A stretch of 64,000 nt of DNA from Micromonospora sp. WMMA1947. Its GTDB lineage: Bacteria > Actinomycetota > Actinomycetes > Mycobacteriales > Micromonosporaceae. Where the stretch lies: contig NZ_CP114909.1 of NCBI RefSeq assembly GCF_027497355.1, forward strand, positions 3,224,001 through 3,288,000. The letters are read 5' to 3'. The position numbers and the translations under genes are program-made. Under the pieces are notes generated by a model. It did no database searches. It worked only from the letters and a program-made list of their open reading frames with translations, and was not told the origin of the DNA. Below are positions 15,551-26,153 of this stretch, in pieces (positions within the stretch are counted from its first letter, which is position 1; every line of letters begins with the position of its first letter).

Positions 15551-18151
15551 CTACTGCTTGAGCATGTTGTCCAGCAGCAGGGCGCAGCGGATCAGGCCGA
15601 GGTGGCTGTACGCCTGCGGGTGGTTGCCCAGCCCGCGCTCGGCCAGCGGGTCGTACTGCTCCGGCAGCAGTCCGGTCGGCCCGGCCGTGTCGACCATCTG
15701 GGTGAACAGCTCCTCGGCGTCGGTCCGGCGACCGGTGCGCAGGTACGCCTCGATCAGCCACGACGTGCAGATGTGGAAGCCGCCCTCCCGGCCGGGCAGG
15801 CCGTCGTCCCAGTGGTACCGGTAGACGACCGGACCGCTGCGCAGCTCCGCCTCGATCTTGAGCACGGTGGAGAGGAAGCGCGGGTCGTCGCCAGCGAGCA
15901 GCCCGGAGATGCCGATCCACAGCGACGAGGCGTCCATCTCCTCGTACCCGTAGGCGACGCTGTACGCCTCGGCCTCCGGGTGCCAGCCGTGCTCCAGCAC
16001 GTTCGAGGCGATCCGGTCGCGCAGCTCGACCCACTCGGGCCGGTCCTCGCCACCGTGGCGCCGTACGACGTGCAGCGCCCGGTCCACCGTCATCCAGAGC
16101 ATGACCTTGGAGAAGACGTGGTGCCGCGGGGGGAGGCGGGCCTCCCAGATGCCGTGGTCGGGCTCGTGCCAGCGGCGGCGTACCGCCTCGACCATGTTCT
16201 CCAGCACCCGCCACTCGTCGTCGCGGATCGAGCCACGGGCGTCGGCAACCGCCGCGATCAGGTCCGCGACCGGGCCGAAGACGTCGAGCTGGAGCTGGTG
16301 GTTGGCGAGGTTGCCGACGCGTACCGGCCGGGAGCCGGCGTAGCCGGGCAGCGTGTCGATGACCGCCTCGGCACCCAGCTCGTAGCCGTCCACTGTGTAG
16401 AGCGGGTGCAGCCGCTCCGGGTGCCCGCCGGTGCGCTCGACCACCCCGTCGATCCAGCGCAGCAGCCCTTCGGCCTCCTCGGTGGAGCCGAGGTCGACCA
16501 GCGCGCGGGCGGTCATCGCGGCGTCCCGCAGCCAGCAGTAGCGGTAGTCCCAGTTGCGGACACCGCCCAGTTCCTCCGGCAGCGACGTGGTGGCCGCGGC
16601 GAGGATCGAGCCGGTCGGCTCGTGGCAGAGCCCGCGCAGCGTCAGCGCGCTGCGGGCGACCAGGTCCCGGGCGGTGGCGGGCAGCCGCAGCGAGGCCACC
16701 CAGTCCTTCCAGGGCTGCTCGGCGGCGGCCTGCCGCTCGTGCACCGGCAACCGGTGCGGCTCCAGGCTCTGCGTGCCGAAGCGCAGCTCCAGCACCACCT
16801 GGCCGCCGGCCGCCGACAGGTCGACGACCGCCTTCGCGGTCTCGTACCCGGCGTCGTTCGTGACCTCCCACTCGACGCCGGGGGAGTGCAGCGCGACCGG
16901 CTCGTTGGAGCCGAGCACCAGCAGCCCGTCGTCGAGCGGCTGGAGCTGCACCGCCACCTGGCCGAACTCGGGGCGCGGCGCGAACTCGACGCGGGCCCGC
17001 CCGGTGCCGCTGAGCACCCGGACCAGTGTCGAGTCGCCGCTGACCACGACCGGGTCGTCCGGCGTGGTCTCCCGTACCGGCAGGTCGAGCCAGTCGGTCA
17101 CGGTCAGGCCGGACCAGCGGGTCTCGACGGTCATCGTGTTGCTGCGGTAGCGCTGGCCCAGCGGGATGCCGCCGCGCTCCGGCCCGACCGTGAAGTGCCC
17201 GGCCGGGCTGCCGCCGACCAGGTCGGCGAAGATCGCCGCCGAGTCCGGCTTCGGGTGGCACAACCAGGTGATCTTGGCTTCCGGCGTGACGAGCGCGACG
17301 GTACGGCCGTTGGCGAGCATCGAGTGGCGCTCGATCGGCACCGCCCGCTCGCCGAACAGCCAGTGCCGCCGCGTCTCCAGCAGCAGCCCGAGCGCGCGGG
17401 CCGCCTCGATCGGTTCGGACACCCGGTAGTCGGCGCGGGTCTCCCCGGGGCCGATCTTGATGCCGACGTCCGGCCCGGTCAGGTTGCCGAACGCGTTCTC
17501 GTCGGTGACGTCGTCGCCGATGAACAGCACCGCGCTCGCGGCGAGCTGGGTCCGGAGCTGGTCGACGGCGGTGCCCTTGTTCGTCACCACCACCGACAGC
17601 TCGATGACCTCCTTGCCCTGGGTGACTGTCACGCCCTCCCAGGTCGCGGGGCCGCTGCGGACCGCCTCGACGGCCCGGGCGGCGACGTGCGGGTCGACAC
17701 CGCGGGTGTGTACGGCGACGCTGGCCGGCTTGCGTTCCAGGCGGATGCCCGGGTGTTCGGCGGCGATCTCGCGCAGTGCCTCGCGGAGCCGGTGCCGGAC
17801 CGCGATCAGCTCGGGGGTGAGCCGCTCGACGAAGCCGATGTCGAACTCCGAACCGTGGCTGCCGACCAGGTGCACCTCGCTCGGCAGCCGGGACAGTGTG
17901 GCCAGGTCGCGCAGGGCGCGGCCGGAGACGACAGCGACGCTCGTCTGCGGCAGGGCGGCGAGCGCGCGGACGGCAGCCACCGACTCGGGCAGCGGCACCG
18001 CCTTGCTCGGGTCCTCGACGATCGGCGCCAGCGTGCCGTCGTAGTCGCAGGCGACCAGGAGTTGCGGAACCCGGGCGATACGGCCGATGGCGGCACGCAG
18101 TTCGGGGTCCAGCACGCCGCCGTGGGCGGCGGCGGGGGCGGGCGAGGTCAC
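15551..18151 (-). CDS. otsB: Trehalose-6-phosphate phosphatase fused to a GH15 glycoside hydrolase
   Basis: An 866-residue two-domain protein. Residues ~15-250 are a HAD-type trehalose-6-phosphate phosphatase: [10 protein letters not shown] with Asp 36 and Asp 38, VVSGR, and [10 protein letters not shown]. Residues ~270-866 are a GH15 (glucoamylase/trehalase-type) hydrolase with [28 protein letters not shown] (general acid Glu) and [12 protein letters not shown] (second acid). There is no signal peptide, so it should act in the cytoplasm. The GTG at 18151 overlaps the otsA stop as GTGA with GGAGG upstream, so OtsA and this protein are coupled. Whether the GH15 half splits trehalose or another glucoside is not visible from sequence. 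Confidence 0.9.
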   Translation of the reverse strand: MTSPAPAAAHGGVLDPELRAAIGRIARVPQLLVACDYDGTLAPIVEDPSKAVPLPESVAAVRALAALPQTSVAVVSGRALRDLATLSRLPSEVHLVGSHGSEFDIGFVERLTPELIAVRHRLREALREIAAEHPGIRLERKPASVAVHTRGVDPHVAARAVEAVRSGPATWEGVTVTQGKEVIELSVVVTNKGTAVDQLRTQLAASAVLFIGDDVTDENAFGNLTGPDVGIKIGPGETRADYRVSEPIEAARALGLLLETRRHWLFGERAVPIERHSMLANGRTVALVTPEAKITWLCHPKPDSAAIFADLVGGSPAGHFTVGPERGGIPLGQRYRSNTMTVETRWSGLTVTDWLDLPVRETTPDDPVVVSGDSTLVRVLSGTGRARVEFAPRPEFGQVAVQLQPLDDGLLVLGSNEPVALHSPGVEWEVTNDAGYETAKAVVDLSAAGGQVVLELRFGTQSLEPHRLPVHERQAAAEQPWKDWVASLRLPATARDLVARSALTLRGLCHEPTGSILAAATTSLPEELGGVRNWDYRYCWLRDAAMTARALVDLGSTEEAEGLLRWIDGVVERTGGHPERLHPLYTVDGYELGAEAVIDTLPGYAGSRPVRVGNLANHQLQLDVFGPVADLIAAVADARGSIRDDEWRVLENMVEAVRRRWHEPDHGIWEARLPPRHHVFSKVMLWMTVDRALHVVRRHGGEDRPEWVELRDRIASNVLEHGWHPEAEAYSVAYGYEEMDASSLWIGISGLLAGDDPRFLSTVLKIEAELRSGPVVYRYHWDDGLPGREGGFHICTSWLIEAYLRTGRRTDAEELFTQMVDTAGPTGLLPEQYDPLAERGLGNHPQAYSHLGLIRCALLLDNMLKQ

Positions 18152-19548
18152 GCAGCCTCCGAATCGGGGACGCCGAGCTCGCTGAGGAACGACTTGGCCC
18201 ATTGGCCCACGTCGTGGCTGCGCAGATGGCGCTGCATGACGCGCATCCGGCGGCGGGCTTCGGGCTTTTCGACATGCACGGCCCGCAGCAACGCGTCCTT
18301 CACCGCGTCCGGGTCGTGCGGATTACACAGGAACGCCTGGCGCAGCTCTGTCGCGGCGCCGGCGAACTCACTGAGCACGAGCGCGCCGCCCTGGTCGGCG
18401 CGCGATGCGACGTACTCCTTGGCCACCAGATTCATTCCGTCTCGCAGCGGGGTCACCATCATCACGTCGGCCGCGACGTACATCGCGGCCAGTTCGGAGC
18501 GACTGTACGACTGATGCAGATAATGCACTGCAGGCACGCCGACCCGGCCGAATTCACCATTGATCCGGCCAACCTCGCGTTCCACCTTCACCCGAAGTGC
18601 CTGGTAGTGCTCCACACGCTCGCGGCTGGGCGTGGCGACCTGCACCATAACCGCGTCCGGAACTGTCAACTTTCCGTCAGCGAGGAGTTCTCGGAAGGCC
18701 TTCAGCCGGAGTTCGATGCCCTTGGTGTAGTCGAGCCGGTCGACGCCCAGGATGATCGTCTTCGGGTTGCCCAGCTCCTCGCGGATCTGCTTGGCCCGGG
18801 CCTGGATCGCCGGGTCCTCGGCCAGCCGTTCCATCTCCTTGGTGTCGATCGAGATGGGGAACGCGCCCGCCTTCACCTGCCGGCCGTCGACCTGGATCAT
18901 CTGGCCCTCGTACCGCAGGCCGAGCAGGTGCCGGGCCAGCCGGACGAAGTTCTGCGCCGCCAGCCGCTGCTGGAAGCCGACCAGGTCCGCGCCGAGCAGT
19001 CCACGCAGGATCTCGGTGCGGAACGGCATCTGCATGAACAGCTCGATCGGCGGGAACGGGATGTGCAGGAAGAAGCCGATCCGCAGGTCCGGCCGCAGTT
19101 CGCGGAGCATCGCCGGCACGAGCTGGAGCTGGTAGTCCTGGACCCAGACCGTCGCGCCCTCGGCGGCGACGTCGGCTGCGGCCTCCGCGAACCGGGCGTT
19201 TACCAATCGGTACGCCTCGCGCCAGCGCCGCTTGTAGGCGGGCGTCTCGACGGCGTCGTGGTAGAGCGGCCAGATGGTCGCGTTCGACTGGCCCTCGTAG
19301 TAGCGCTCCAGTTCCTCGGCGCTCAGCGGCACCGGGTGCAGCCGGATGCCCTCCAGGTCGAACGGCTCGGGCGCGGCGCCGGTGCCACCGGCCCACCCCA
19401 CCCAGGTGCCCTGGTGCTCGGCCAGCACCGGGTGCAGCGCGGTCACCAGCCCGCCGGGGCTGCGCCGCCACTGGCGTCCCTCGGGTGTGCTCACCTCGTC
19501 GACCGGCAGACGGTTGGCCACTACGACAAAGGAGCTACGGACGGTCAC
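18148..19548 (-). CDS. otsA: Trehalose-6-phosphate synthase
   Basis: A 466-residue GT20 retaining glycosyltransferase that condenses a nucleotide-glucose with glucose 6-phosphate to trehalose 6-phosphate. Motifs include [11 protein letters not shown] at the N-terminus, [35 protein letters not shown] and the donor-binding [17 protein letters not shown]. Also present are [16 protein letters not shown] and [12 protein letters not shown]. It is a complete, cytosolic enzyme of normal length. The GTG at 19548 has GGAGGTGG 8 bases upstream. It is the first gene of a two-gene operon with the OtsB-GH15 fusion, suggesting stress or osmoprotectant synthesis. Confidence 0.95.
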   Translation of the reverse strand: MTVRSSFVVVANRLPVDEVSTPEGRQWRRSPGGLVTALHPVLAEHQGTWVGWAGGTGAAPEPFDLEGIRLHPVPLSAEELERYYEGQSNATIWPLYHDAVETPAYKRRWREAYRLVNARFAEAAADVAAEGATVWVQDYQLQLVPAMLRELRPDLRIGFFLHIPFPPIELFMQMPFRTEILRGLLGADLVGFQQRLAAQNFVRLARHLLGLRYEGQMIQVDGRQVKAGAFPISIDTKEMERLAEDPAIQARAKQIREELGNPKTIILGVDRLDYTKGIELRLKAFRELLADGKLTVPDAVMVQVATPSRERVEHYQALRVKVEREVGRINGEFGRVGVPAVHYLHQSYSRSELAAMYVAADVMMVTPLRDGMNLVAKEYVASRADQGGALVLSEFAGAATELRQAFLCNPHDPDAVKDALLRAVHVEKPEARRRMRVMQRHLRSHDVGQWAKSFLSELGVPDSEAA

Positions 19549-19689
19549 GATCGGCCACCTCCGGGTACTGACGGGTCCACCGCGATGAGCGTACTGAGCG
19601 TAGCTGCGGCGTCTGATCCCCCGTGCCGGAGTTACCTACCCGTCCCAGAACCGCCGAACCCACCGCGTGATCTTGTCGACACCGGTGGC

Positions 19690-20076
19690 TCAGAGGTCGA
19701 TGATCGGCCACTCCTTCGGCAGCACCTCACCGAGCAGTTCCCGCCGGTCGCTCATGATCGGTGTGGTGGCCCGCGCGGCCTCCAGCGCCACCTGGGCGAG
19801 GTCCATGCTCAGGAGCGTGCGCGACCGGCCGCCGAGGAACATGCACATGTCGTGCGCCACCGGCGTGACGACCACGTGGTCGAGATCGCCGAGGATGTCC
19901 AGCAGGCGCCAGCCGTCGACGGCCACCTGCCGGTACGCCTCGGCGAGACACAGCGCCGGCACGATCACCGTCTGCCCCCGATCCGCGACCGACGCGATCT
20001 GCTCCCCGACCGCCTCGGTGCCTTCCGAGTAGGCCAGCAGGCAGGCGGTGTCGAGCACCAGCCCGGGGTCAGTCAC
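19690..20076 (-). CDS. PIN-domain toxin (VapC-like)
   Basis: A 128-residue PIN-domain protein, probably an RNase. Acidic residues expected in the metal site are present: Asp 9 (VLDTACLL), Glu 46 (CLAEAYRQ), Asp 92 (SMDLAQVA) and Asp 110 (IMSDRREL). The GTG start at 20076 overlaps the end of the preceding ribbon-helix-helix gene by 8 bases, the usual antitoxin-first arrangement. The toxin role is inferred from domain plus partner; the RNA target is unknown. Confidence 0.82.
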   Translation of the reverse strand: MTDPGLVLDTACLLAYSEGTEAVGEQIASVADRGQTVIVPALCLAEAYRQVAVDGWRLLDILGDLDHVVVTPVAHDMCMFLGGRSRTLLSMDLAQVALEAARATTPIMSDRRELLGEVLPKEWPIIDL

Positions 20077-20350
20077 GGGTCAGCCGTCCACGTGACGGCT
20101 CGCTCAGCAGTGCGGCGGCCCGGGCGCGCAGCTCCGGGGTGATCTTCGCCTGGGCCTCGTCGAGCGCGTGGCCCGCGTCGGCGAGCCCGCCGTCGGACAG
20201 CCGGAAGCCGACCTGCCGGAGCGTGTGCCGGGTGCGCTCACCCGCCATCCGCCGCCGCACGCTCTCGGTGACGAACGCGGAGACGTTCGGCTCCTGGGCC
20301 AGTCGTTCGGCCACGTCGTCGGGGACGCTTATGGCGATCTTCTTGGTCAT
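20069..20350 (-). CDS. Ribbon-helix-helix antitoxin
   Basis: A 93-residue protein beginning MTKKIAISVPDDVAERLAQE, a classic ribbon-helix-helix strand plus first helix, followed by VSAFVTESVRRRM. The C-terminal half is charged and Ala-rich, as expected of the toxin-wrapping tail. It lies directly upstream of, and overlaps, the PIN-domain gene, so a type II toxin-antitoxin role is likely. There is no Shine-Dalgarno sequence before ATG 20350, and the inverted repeat ACGGTA/TACCGT lies only 8 bases upstream, so the transcript may be leaderless or nearly so and autorepressed. Confidence 0.78.
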   Translation of the reverse strand: MTKKIAISVPDDVAERLAQEPNVSAFVTESVRRRMAGERTRHTLRQVGFRLSDGGLADAGHALDEAQAKITPELRARAAALLSEPSRGRLTRD

Positions 20351-20357
20351 ACTGTTG

Positions 20358-20377
20358 ACGGTAGTGAGTAGTACCGT
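20358..20377. promoter_or_regulatory. Inverted repeat at the toxin-antitoxin promoter
   Basis: ACGGTA, eight bases, TACCGT, immediately before the antitoxin ATG. The position fits an autoregulatory operator for the ribbon-helix-helix protein. The gap 20378-20564 between this and ettA holds no gene, only a small GGCCGG/CCGGCC stem. Confidence 0.5.
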
Positions 20378-20564
20378 GGTCGGCAACGCGGCTCGCCGCC
20401 GTACCCCTGGGGTGGGGTGATGTGGGCGTGGCGGTCCGTACCTGTCAGGATTGACGGCGGCGTGCGCGCGGCCGGCTCCCGGCCGGCGGTGGCAGGCGGA
20501 GATCGACGCCCGCGCCCCGCACCCGACAAGCCCGCGATCGCAACCGACGGAGGTAGCCCGCACC

Positions 20565-22241
<1,677 letters not shown>

Positions 22242-22254
22242 CCGGTGCTGACCC

Positions 22255-22698
22255 TTGTCTGACCGGTTCGTCTACCACTGCGCGCTGCGCTGGTCCGACC
22301 TGGACGCGTACGGGCACGTCAACAACGCCCGCTTCCTCACGCTCTACGAGGAGGCCCGGGTGGCGATGATGTTCGCCGGCGGCCGGGCGTGGGGAGTGGG
22401 CTCGTTCGCCGACGGGGTGGTCATCCGCCGGCACGAGGTCGACTACCTGCGCCCGGTCGACTACGCGCTCGGGCGGGCCAGCGCGGAGGCCGCCCCGACC
22501 GTCCGGATCGAGCTGTGGGTCGACCAGATCCGGGCCGCGTCCTTCTCGGTCGCGTACGAGCTGTACGACGGCGACACGCTGGCCGGCACCGCCCGCTCGC
22601 TGCTGGTGCCGTTCGACCTGTCGGCGCAGCGCCCACGCCGGATCTCGCCGGAGGAGCGGGCGTTCCTGCTCCGCTACGCGCCGGGGCTGAGCGGATGA
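22255..22698 (+). CDS. Acyl-CoA thioesterase (hotdog fold, 4HBT type)
   Basis: A 147-residue hotdog-fold thioesterase. It has the family signature RWSDLDAYGHVNNARFLTLYEEAR, with the Asp of DLDAYGHVNN as the expected catalytic acid, and a beta-strand-rich remainder. It likely hydrolyses an acyl-CoA, but the chain length is unknown. The only usable start in frame is a TTG at 22255, 14 bases after the ettA stop. The stop overlaps the next gene by ATGA, so the three genes are probably one transcript. Confidence 0.87.
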   Translation: MSDRFVYHCALRWSDLDAYGHVNNARFLTLYEEARVAMMFAGGRAWGVGSFADGVVIRRHEVDYLRPVDYALGRASAEAAPTVRIELWVDQIRAASFSVAYELYDGDTLAGTARSLLVPFDLSAQRPRRISPEERAFLLRYAPGLSG

Positions 22699-23357
22699 CC
22701 GGGCACGGGTTGACCGGAACGGCTGACGCCGGGGCCTTCCTGGCCCGGCTGGTCCGGTTCGACCCGGCCACGGTGGTCCGGCTGCGGCCGGTGCCGGGCG
22801 CGGGCCGTACCGCCCTCTGGGCGCGCCTGCCGTGGGGTGTGCTCGTGGTCCGTACCGTGCCCGGCACCGCCCCCGGTGACGTCACGGTGGCCGCGGGGGA
22901 GCTGCTGGCCGAACTCTCCGCCGGGGGCGCGGCGCTTCCGGTACGCCGGGACGACGGCTGGCGGTGGCAGCTGCCACCGGCGGCGAGCCGCGCGGTGGAG
23001 GCGCTGCCCGGCGCCGAGCTGCTCCGGATCGCGGACGCGGCGGCCCTGACGCTGCGCGAGGCGGCGGCGCACGGCGTGGGCGGCCGTGCGGTCGGGCAGC
23101 GGGTGCTGCGGGACGCGCTGCTGGACCACGTCGCCGTGGTGGTGACCCCGGACGAGGCGCCGGGCAATCCGGTGGAGGTGTCGCAGCGACTGGTCCAGGC
23201 GCTGGTCCGGATGGGTTTCCTCGGCACCGGCGAGGACGACGTTCAGGTGCGGGCGGCTGGTCGATGGGTCGGGCTCGTCGGACCGTTCGGGTCGGCCTGG
23301 TCGCGGTCCGTCGCCGATCTTGCACTCAGGCCGACAGGTGGTCATCCGAAAGGATGA
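22695..23357 (+). CDS. Hypothetical protein coupled to the thioesterase
   Basis: A 220-residue soluble protein with no signal peptide or membrane helix that I can see. It has an Ala/Leu/Arg-rich, mostly helical and strand composition (DAGAFLARLVRFDPATVVRL; ALWARLPWGVLVVRTV; QRLVQALVRMGFLG). No catalytic motif or known domain is recognisable. The ATG overlaps the thioesterase stop (ATGA). Its conserved-looking amphipathic segments and tight coupling argue that it is a real gene. A GAAA-loop hairpin overlaps its stop codon. Confidence 0.7.
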   Translation: MTGHGLTGTADAGAFLARLVRFDPATVVRLRPVPGAGRTALWARLPWGVLVVRTVPGTAPGDVTVAAGELLAELSAGGAALPVRRDDGWRWQLPPAASRAVEALPGAELLRIADAAALTLREAAAHGVGGRAVGQRVLRDALLDHVAVVVTPDEAPGNPVEVSQRLVQALVRMGFLGTGEDDVQVRAAGRWVGLVGPFGSAWSRSVADLALRPTGGHPKG

Positions 23358-23359
23358 CC
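23340..23359 (+). terminator. Hairpin with GAAA tetraloop across the stop codon
   Basis: GGTCATCC, GAAA, GGATGACC: a perfect 8-base stem that includes the TGA of the preceding gene. No T-run follows. It could act as a terminator or a stability element. Confidence 0.4.
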
Positions 23360-23488
23360 CCGGTTCGTCCTTCCGGTTTGGGGCGGTCGTTGGGGGGATG
23401 CCTCAAGCCGTCTGTCCGGGTACCGTCCATCCTCGGATCCAACGCACCGTAGGCGTCCGGATCCGCTGGGGAGTGAGGTGCGCGAGCG

Positions 23489-24073
23489 ATGCCGTGGTGG
23501 TCATGGCGCCCTGGTCCCGCCGCTGGCGGGGAGCCGGAGACTCGAAGCGGGACCACAGTGGATGACACCATCCGGGTCGGGCCACCGACCCCTCGGCAGC
23601 CGGGGGACGACGTGGCGCCACCCGAGCGTCCGGTCCTCACGGACATGCCGGCCACCGTCGCTCCGGTCACCCTGAGCCGGGTCTGCGACGCGCTCGACCT
23701 GCTGGACGTGCGCTATCTGGCCGACGGCGACGGCAACCTGCTGGCCATGTGGGAGCGGCACGCGGTGCTCGTCGCGCTGGAGGGCCCGGAGGACGAGATC
23801 CTGGTGATGCGGGCCCGCCCGCACGCGACCGTCCCGCCGGACTGGGCCGACCGGGCCTACCGCGTGGTGAACGAGTGGAACCACACCCGGCGCTTCTGCA
23901 AGGCGTACATCGGCGACCCGACCGAGCGTGGTCAGCTCCCGATCTACGCCGAGTTGCAGGTCCCGCTCGGCGCCGGCGCCCACGACGCGCTGCTGGTCGA
24001 GATGCTCGACTGCGGCGCCGCTGTCGCTGTCACGTTCGTCGACTGGCTGCACGACGAGGGCGCCCTGCTCTGA
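23489..24073 (+). CDS. YbjN domain protein
   Basis: A 194-residue protein whose C-terminal ~140 residues match the YbjN fold, related to type III secretion chaperones: VTLSRVCDALDLLDVRYLAD, AYRVVNEWNHTRRFCKAYI, EMLDCGAAVAVTFVDWLHDE. The first ~50 residues are Pro/Arg-rich and look disordered. It is cytosolic, and the family's role is poorly defined. ATG 23489 is used, with AGGTG upstream; GTG 23558 is possible and would place a 9-base inverted repeat in the leader. It converges on the haemoglobin gene with a 7-base gap. Confidence 0.82.
   Translation: MPWWSWRPGPAAGGEPETRSGTTVDDTIRVGPPTPRQPGDDVAPPERPVLTDMPATVAPVTLSRVCDALDLLDVRYLADGDGNLLAMWERHAVLVALEGPEDEILVMRARPHATVPPDWADRAYRVVNEWNHTRRFCKAYIGDPTERGQLPIYAELQVPLGAGAHDALLVEMLDCGAAVAVTFVDWLHDEGALL
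23512..23555. repeat. Inverted repeat TGGTCCCGC ... GCGGGACCA
   Basis: Perfect 9-base arms (23512-23520 and 23547-23555) lie two bases before the alternative GTG start of the YbjN gene. If that GTG is the real start, this is a leader hairpin; otherwise it encodes part of the disordered N-terminus. Confidence 0.4.
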
Positions 24074-24080
24074 GCCGGGC

Positions 24081-24488
24081 TCAGCCCGCGGCCGGGTCCT
24101 CCATCGCGTTCACCATGAAGTAGGCGGCCCGCTCCAGGTAGTCCCACAGCGCGGCGGCGATCTGCGGCGGCAGGTCGAGCGTGTCCACCGCCCGGCGCAT
24201 GTGGCGCAGCCAGGCGTCCCGCTCGGCCGCGCCGATCCGGAACGGGGCGTGCCGCATCCGCAGCCGCGGGTGGCCGCGCTGCTCCGAGTAGGTGTGCGGG
24301 CCACCCCAGTACTGCATGAGGAACAGGGTCAGCCGGTCCGCCGCCGGGCCGAGGTCCTCCTCCGGGTACATCGGCCGCAGCAGCGGGTCGTCGGCGACGC
24401 CGGCGTAGAACTCGTCCACCAGCTTGCGGAAGGCCGGTTCGCCGCCGATCGCCTCGAAGAGGGGCATCGACTCGCCTGGGGAAGTCAC
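24081..24488 (-). CDS. glbO: Group II truncated haemoglobin (GlbO type)
   Basis: A 135-residue globin on the 2-on-2 fold, expected to bind O2 and possibly assist respiration or detoxify NO or peroxide. Motifs are PLFEAIGGEPAFRKLVDEFY (A and B helices with the B10 Tyr), MQYWGGPHTYSEQRGHPRLR, the proximal histidine in RMRHAPFRIG, and RDAWLRHM with the G8 Trp typical of group II. The length is that of the minimal globin. The GTG at 24488 follows an AGGATGGAAGG sequence. It converges on the YbjN gene. Confidence 0.93.
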   Translation of the reverse strand: MTSPGESMPLFEAIGGEPAFRKLVDEFYAGVADDPLLRPMYPEEDLGPAADRLTLFLMQYWGGPHTYSEQRGHPRLRMRHAPFRIGAAERDAWLRHMRRAVDTLDLPPQIAAALWDYLERAAYFMVNAMEDPAAG

Positions 24489-24545
24489 CCTTCCATCCTG
24501 CCAGGTGCGGCCCGGCACCCGCGCCCGCCCGCCGGGCGGCGCGGA

Positions 24546-25919
24546 TCACGTCACCGCGTGCCGGCGCCGGCCGTGCTCGCGGTTCCGGTCACCCGACGCC
24601 GGGCCGTGCGCGTGCGCGGGCGGTGCTCCGGCGCCGCCCGGCGACTCGGCGCGGGCGGCCGCGATGGCCTCGTTGATCACCTGCGGCCGGGGCCAGGCGA
24701 GCGCCGCGACGATCATGATCAGAACCCCGGCGGCGCTCCAGACGCCGACCACGGACGGGACCGAGAACCGCTCCGCGAGTGCGCCCGTGGCCAGCACCGC
24801 GGCGCCCTGGATGACCTGCGTGCCGCTGGCCATGACGCCGAACGCCCGGGCCCGGAATCCGTCCGGCAGCGCCTGCACGAACAGGCCGTTGGCGACCGGG
24901 ACGAGCCCGGCGACGGCGAAACCGCACCCGGCGGCCAGCAGCGCCACCACCGTCGGCGGCGGGTTGAACAGCGCGGGTACGAGTGTCGCCGGTGCGATGA
25001 TCATCAACGGTCGCATCAGCGTCAGTCGCCGCTCCGGGCCGACGAGCCGGCTGATGGTCAGCCCGCCGAGGATGTATCCGACCGGGACGGCGGCCATGAT
25101 CAGCCCCTGGGCGGTGCCCGCGTCCATCCGGCCCCCGGCCCGGTCGGCGGCCCAGCCCGCCGCCAGCCCTTCGGGGACGATGGAGAAGAGCATCGCGCTG
25201 AACACCAGCACCGCGATGGCGCGCAGCACCGGCCGCTCGAAGACGATCTGGAAGCCCTGGACGGTCTCCCGCAGCAGGTGGCTGCGGTGCACGTCGGCCA
25301 TCGCCGGTGGTCGCTCGCGTACGCCGAAGCGGACCAGCGCGGCCGACAGGGCGAAGGTGCCGGCGTTGATGAGCAGCGCGGTGTTCGGGTTGAGCGCCGC
25401 CACCGTGGCGCCGATCAGGTAGCCGACGACCTGGGCGGCCTGACCGGCGCTGGCAAAGGCGGACAGGCCCACGACCAGCCGGTCCCCGGTCAGGATGTGC
25501 GGCAGCAGCGCCGACCGCGCCGCCTGGCTGGGCGGGTTCGCGAGCGTGGCCAGGAAGATCAGCGCGAAGATCGACCAGGTCGGCACCCAGGGCATCGCGA
25601 CCAGCGCCATCAGCGCCATCCGGAGGAGGTCGCAGATGACCATGACCCGCCGGTAGTGGTGCCGTTCGGCGAGCGCGGAGAGCAGGGGGCCGCCGACCAG
25701 CCAGGGAAGGTAGCTGGCGGCGAACGCGGCGGCGGAGAGCGCGACCGAGTCGGTCTCGCGCAGCACGAGCACGGTGACCGCGGCGCGGGCCAGGTAGTCG
25801 CCTACCCAGGAGAGGGTGTTGGCGGCGAAGATGGCGCGGAACTCCGACTGACCGAAGACGTCCCGGAAGGTGGCCGGGCCCTCCTGGGCGGGTCGCGCAT
25901 CGGACACCGTCGCCTCCAT
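24546..25919 (-). CDS. MFS transporter, 12 helices
   Basis: A 457-residue permease of the MFS group that includes enterobactin-exporter-like and macrolide-exporter-like proteins. Visible features are FRAIFAANTLSWVGDYLARA (helix 1), an ALAERHHYRRVMVICDLLRM loop 2-3 variant of the MFS motif, and many hydrophobic helices. A cytosolic His/Arg/Pro-rich tail of ~40 residues ends in RNREHGRRRHAVT. The substrate is unknown. The ATG at 25919 has AGGAACG upstream. It is on the same strand as the MscS gene but separated by 234 bases that include a hairpin, so it probably has its own promoter. Confidence 0.87.
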   Translation of the reverse strand: MEATVSDARPAQEGPATFRDVFGQSEFRAIFAANTLSWVGDYLARAAVTVLVLRETDSVALSAAAFAASYLPWLVGGPLLSALAERHHYRRVMVICDLLRMALMALVAMPWVPTWSIFALIFLATLANPPSQAARSALLPHILTGDRLVVGLSAFASAGQAAQVVGYLIGATVAALNPNTALLINAGTFALSAALVRFGVRERPPAMADVHRSHLLRETVQGFQIVFERPVLRAIAVLVFSAMLFSIVPEGLAAGWAADRAGGRMDAGTAQGLIMAAVPVGYILGGLTISRLVGPERRLTLMRPLMIIAPATLVPALFNPPPTVVALLAAGCGFAVAGLVPVANGLFVQALPDGFRARAFGVMASGTQVIQGAAVLATGALAERFSVPSVVGVWSAAGVLIMIVAALAWPRPQVINEAIAAARAESPGGAGAPPAHAHGPASGDRNREHGRRRHAVT

Positions 25920-26103
25920 CGTTCCTGGTCGACCACTTGTGATGGCCCGACCGGGAACCGTCGTCAGATCAACCGATCAGCGAGGACACGAGCACGCCCC
26001 CCGGTGGAGCGTGTGCACCGGATTCTGCCCGATCGTCTGACAACTGGCTAGGGCGAACGGATTGATCGTCGCATCTCCGACTGAACGAACGGACGATACC
26101 CGA

Positions 26104-26126
26104 GGGGCCGCGCGGTGCGCGACCCC
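26104..26126 (-). terminator. Hairpin downstream of the MscS gene
   Basis: GGGGCCGCGC, GGT, GCGCGACCCC: a 10-base stem with one wobble pair, 28 bases beyond the MscS stop. The remainder of 25920-26153 shows no gene and holds the MFS promoter region. Confidence 0.5.
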
Positions 26127-26153
26127 CGGAAATAGTCCGGCTCGTCCGGCGAC

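Noticed and set aside
15395..18514. Open frame of over 1000 codons on the plus strand across the trehalose genes
   Set aside because: It is antisense to OtsB-GH15 and OtsA, which have full sets of motifs; the plus-strand translation has no domain and shadow-type composition.
19560..19689. Possible small RNA or tRNA-like sequence between otsA and the PIN gene
   Set aside because: Short GAGCGTA direct repeats are present but no convincing fold or promoter-terminator pair; more likely the otsA promoter region.
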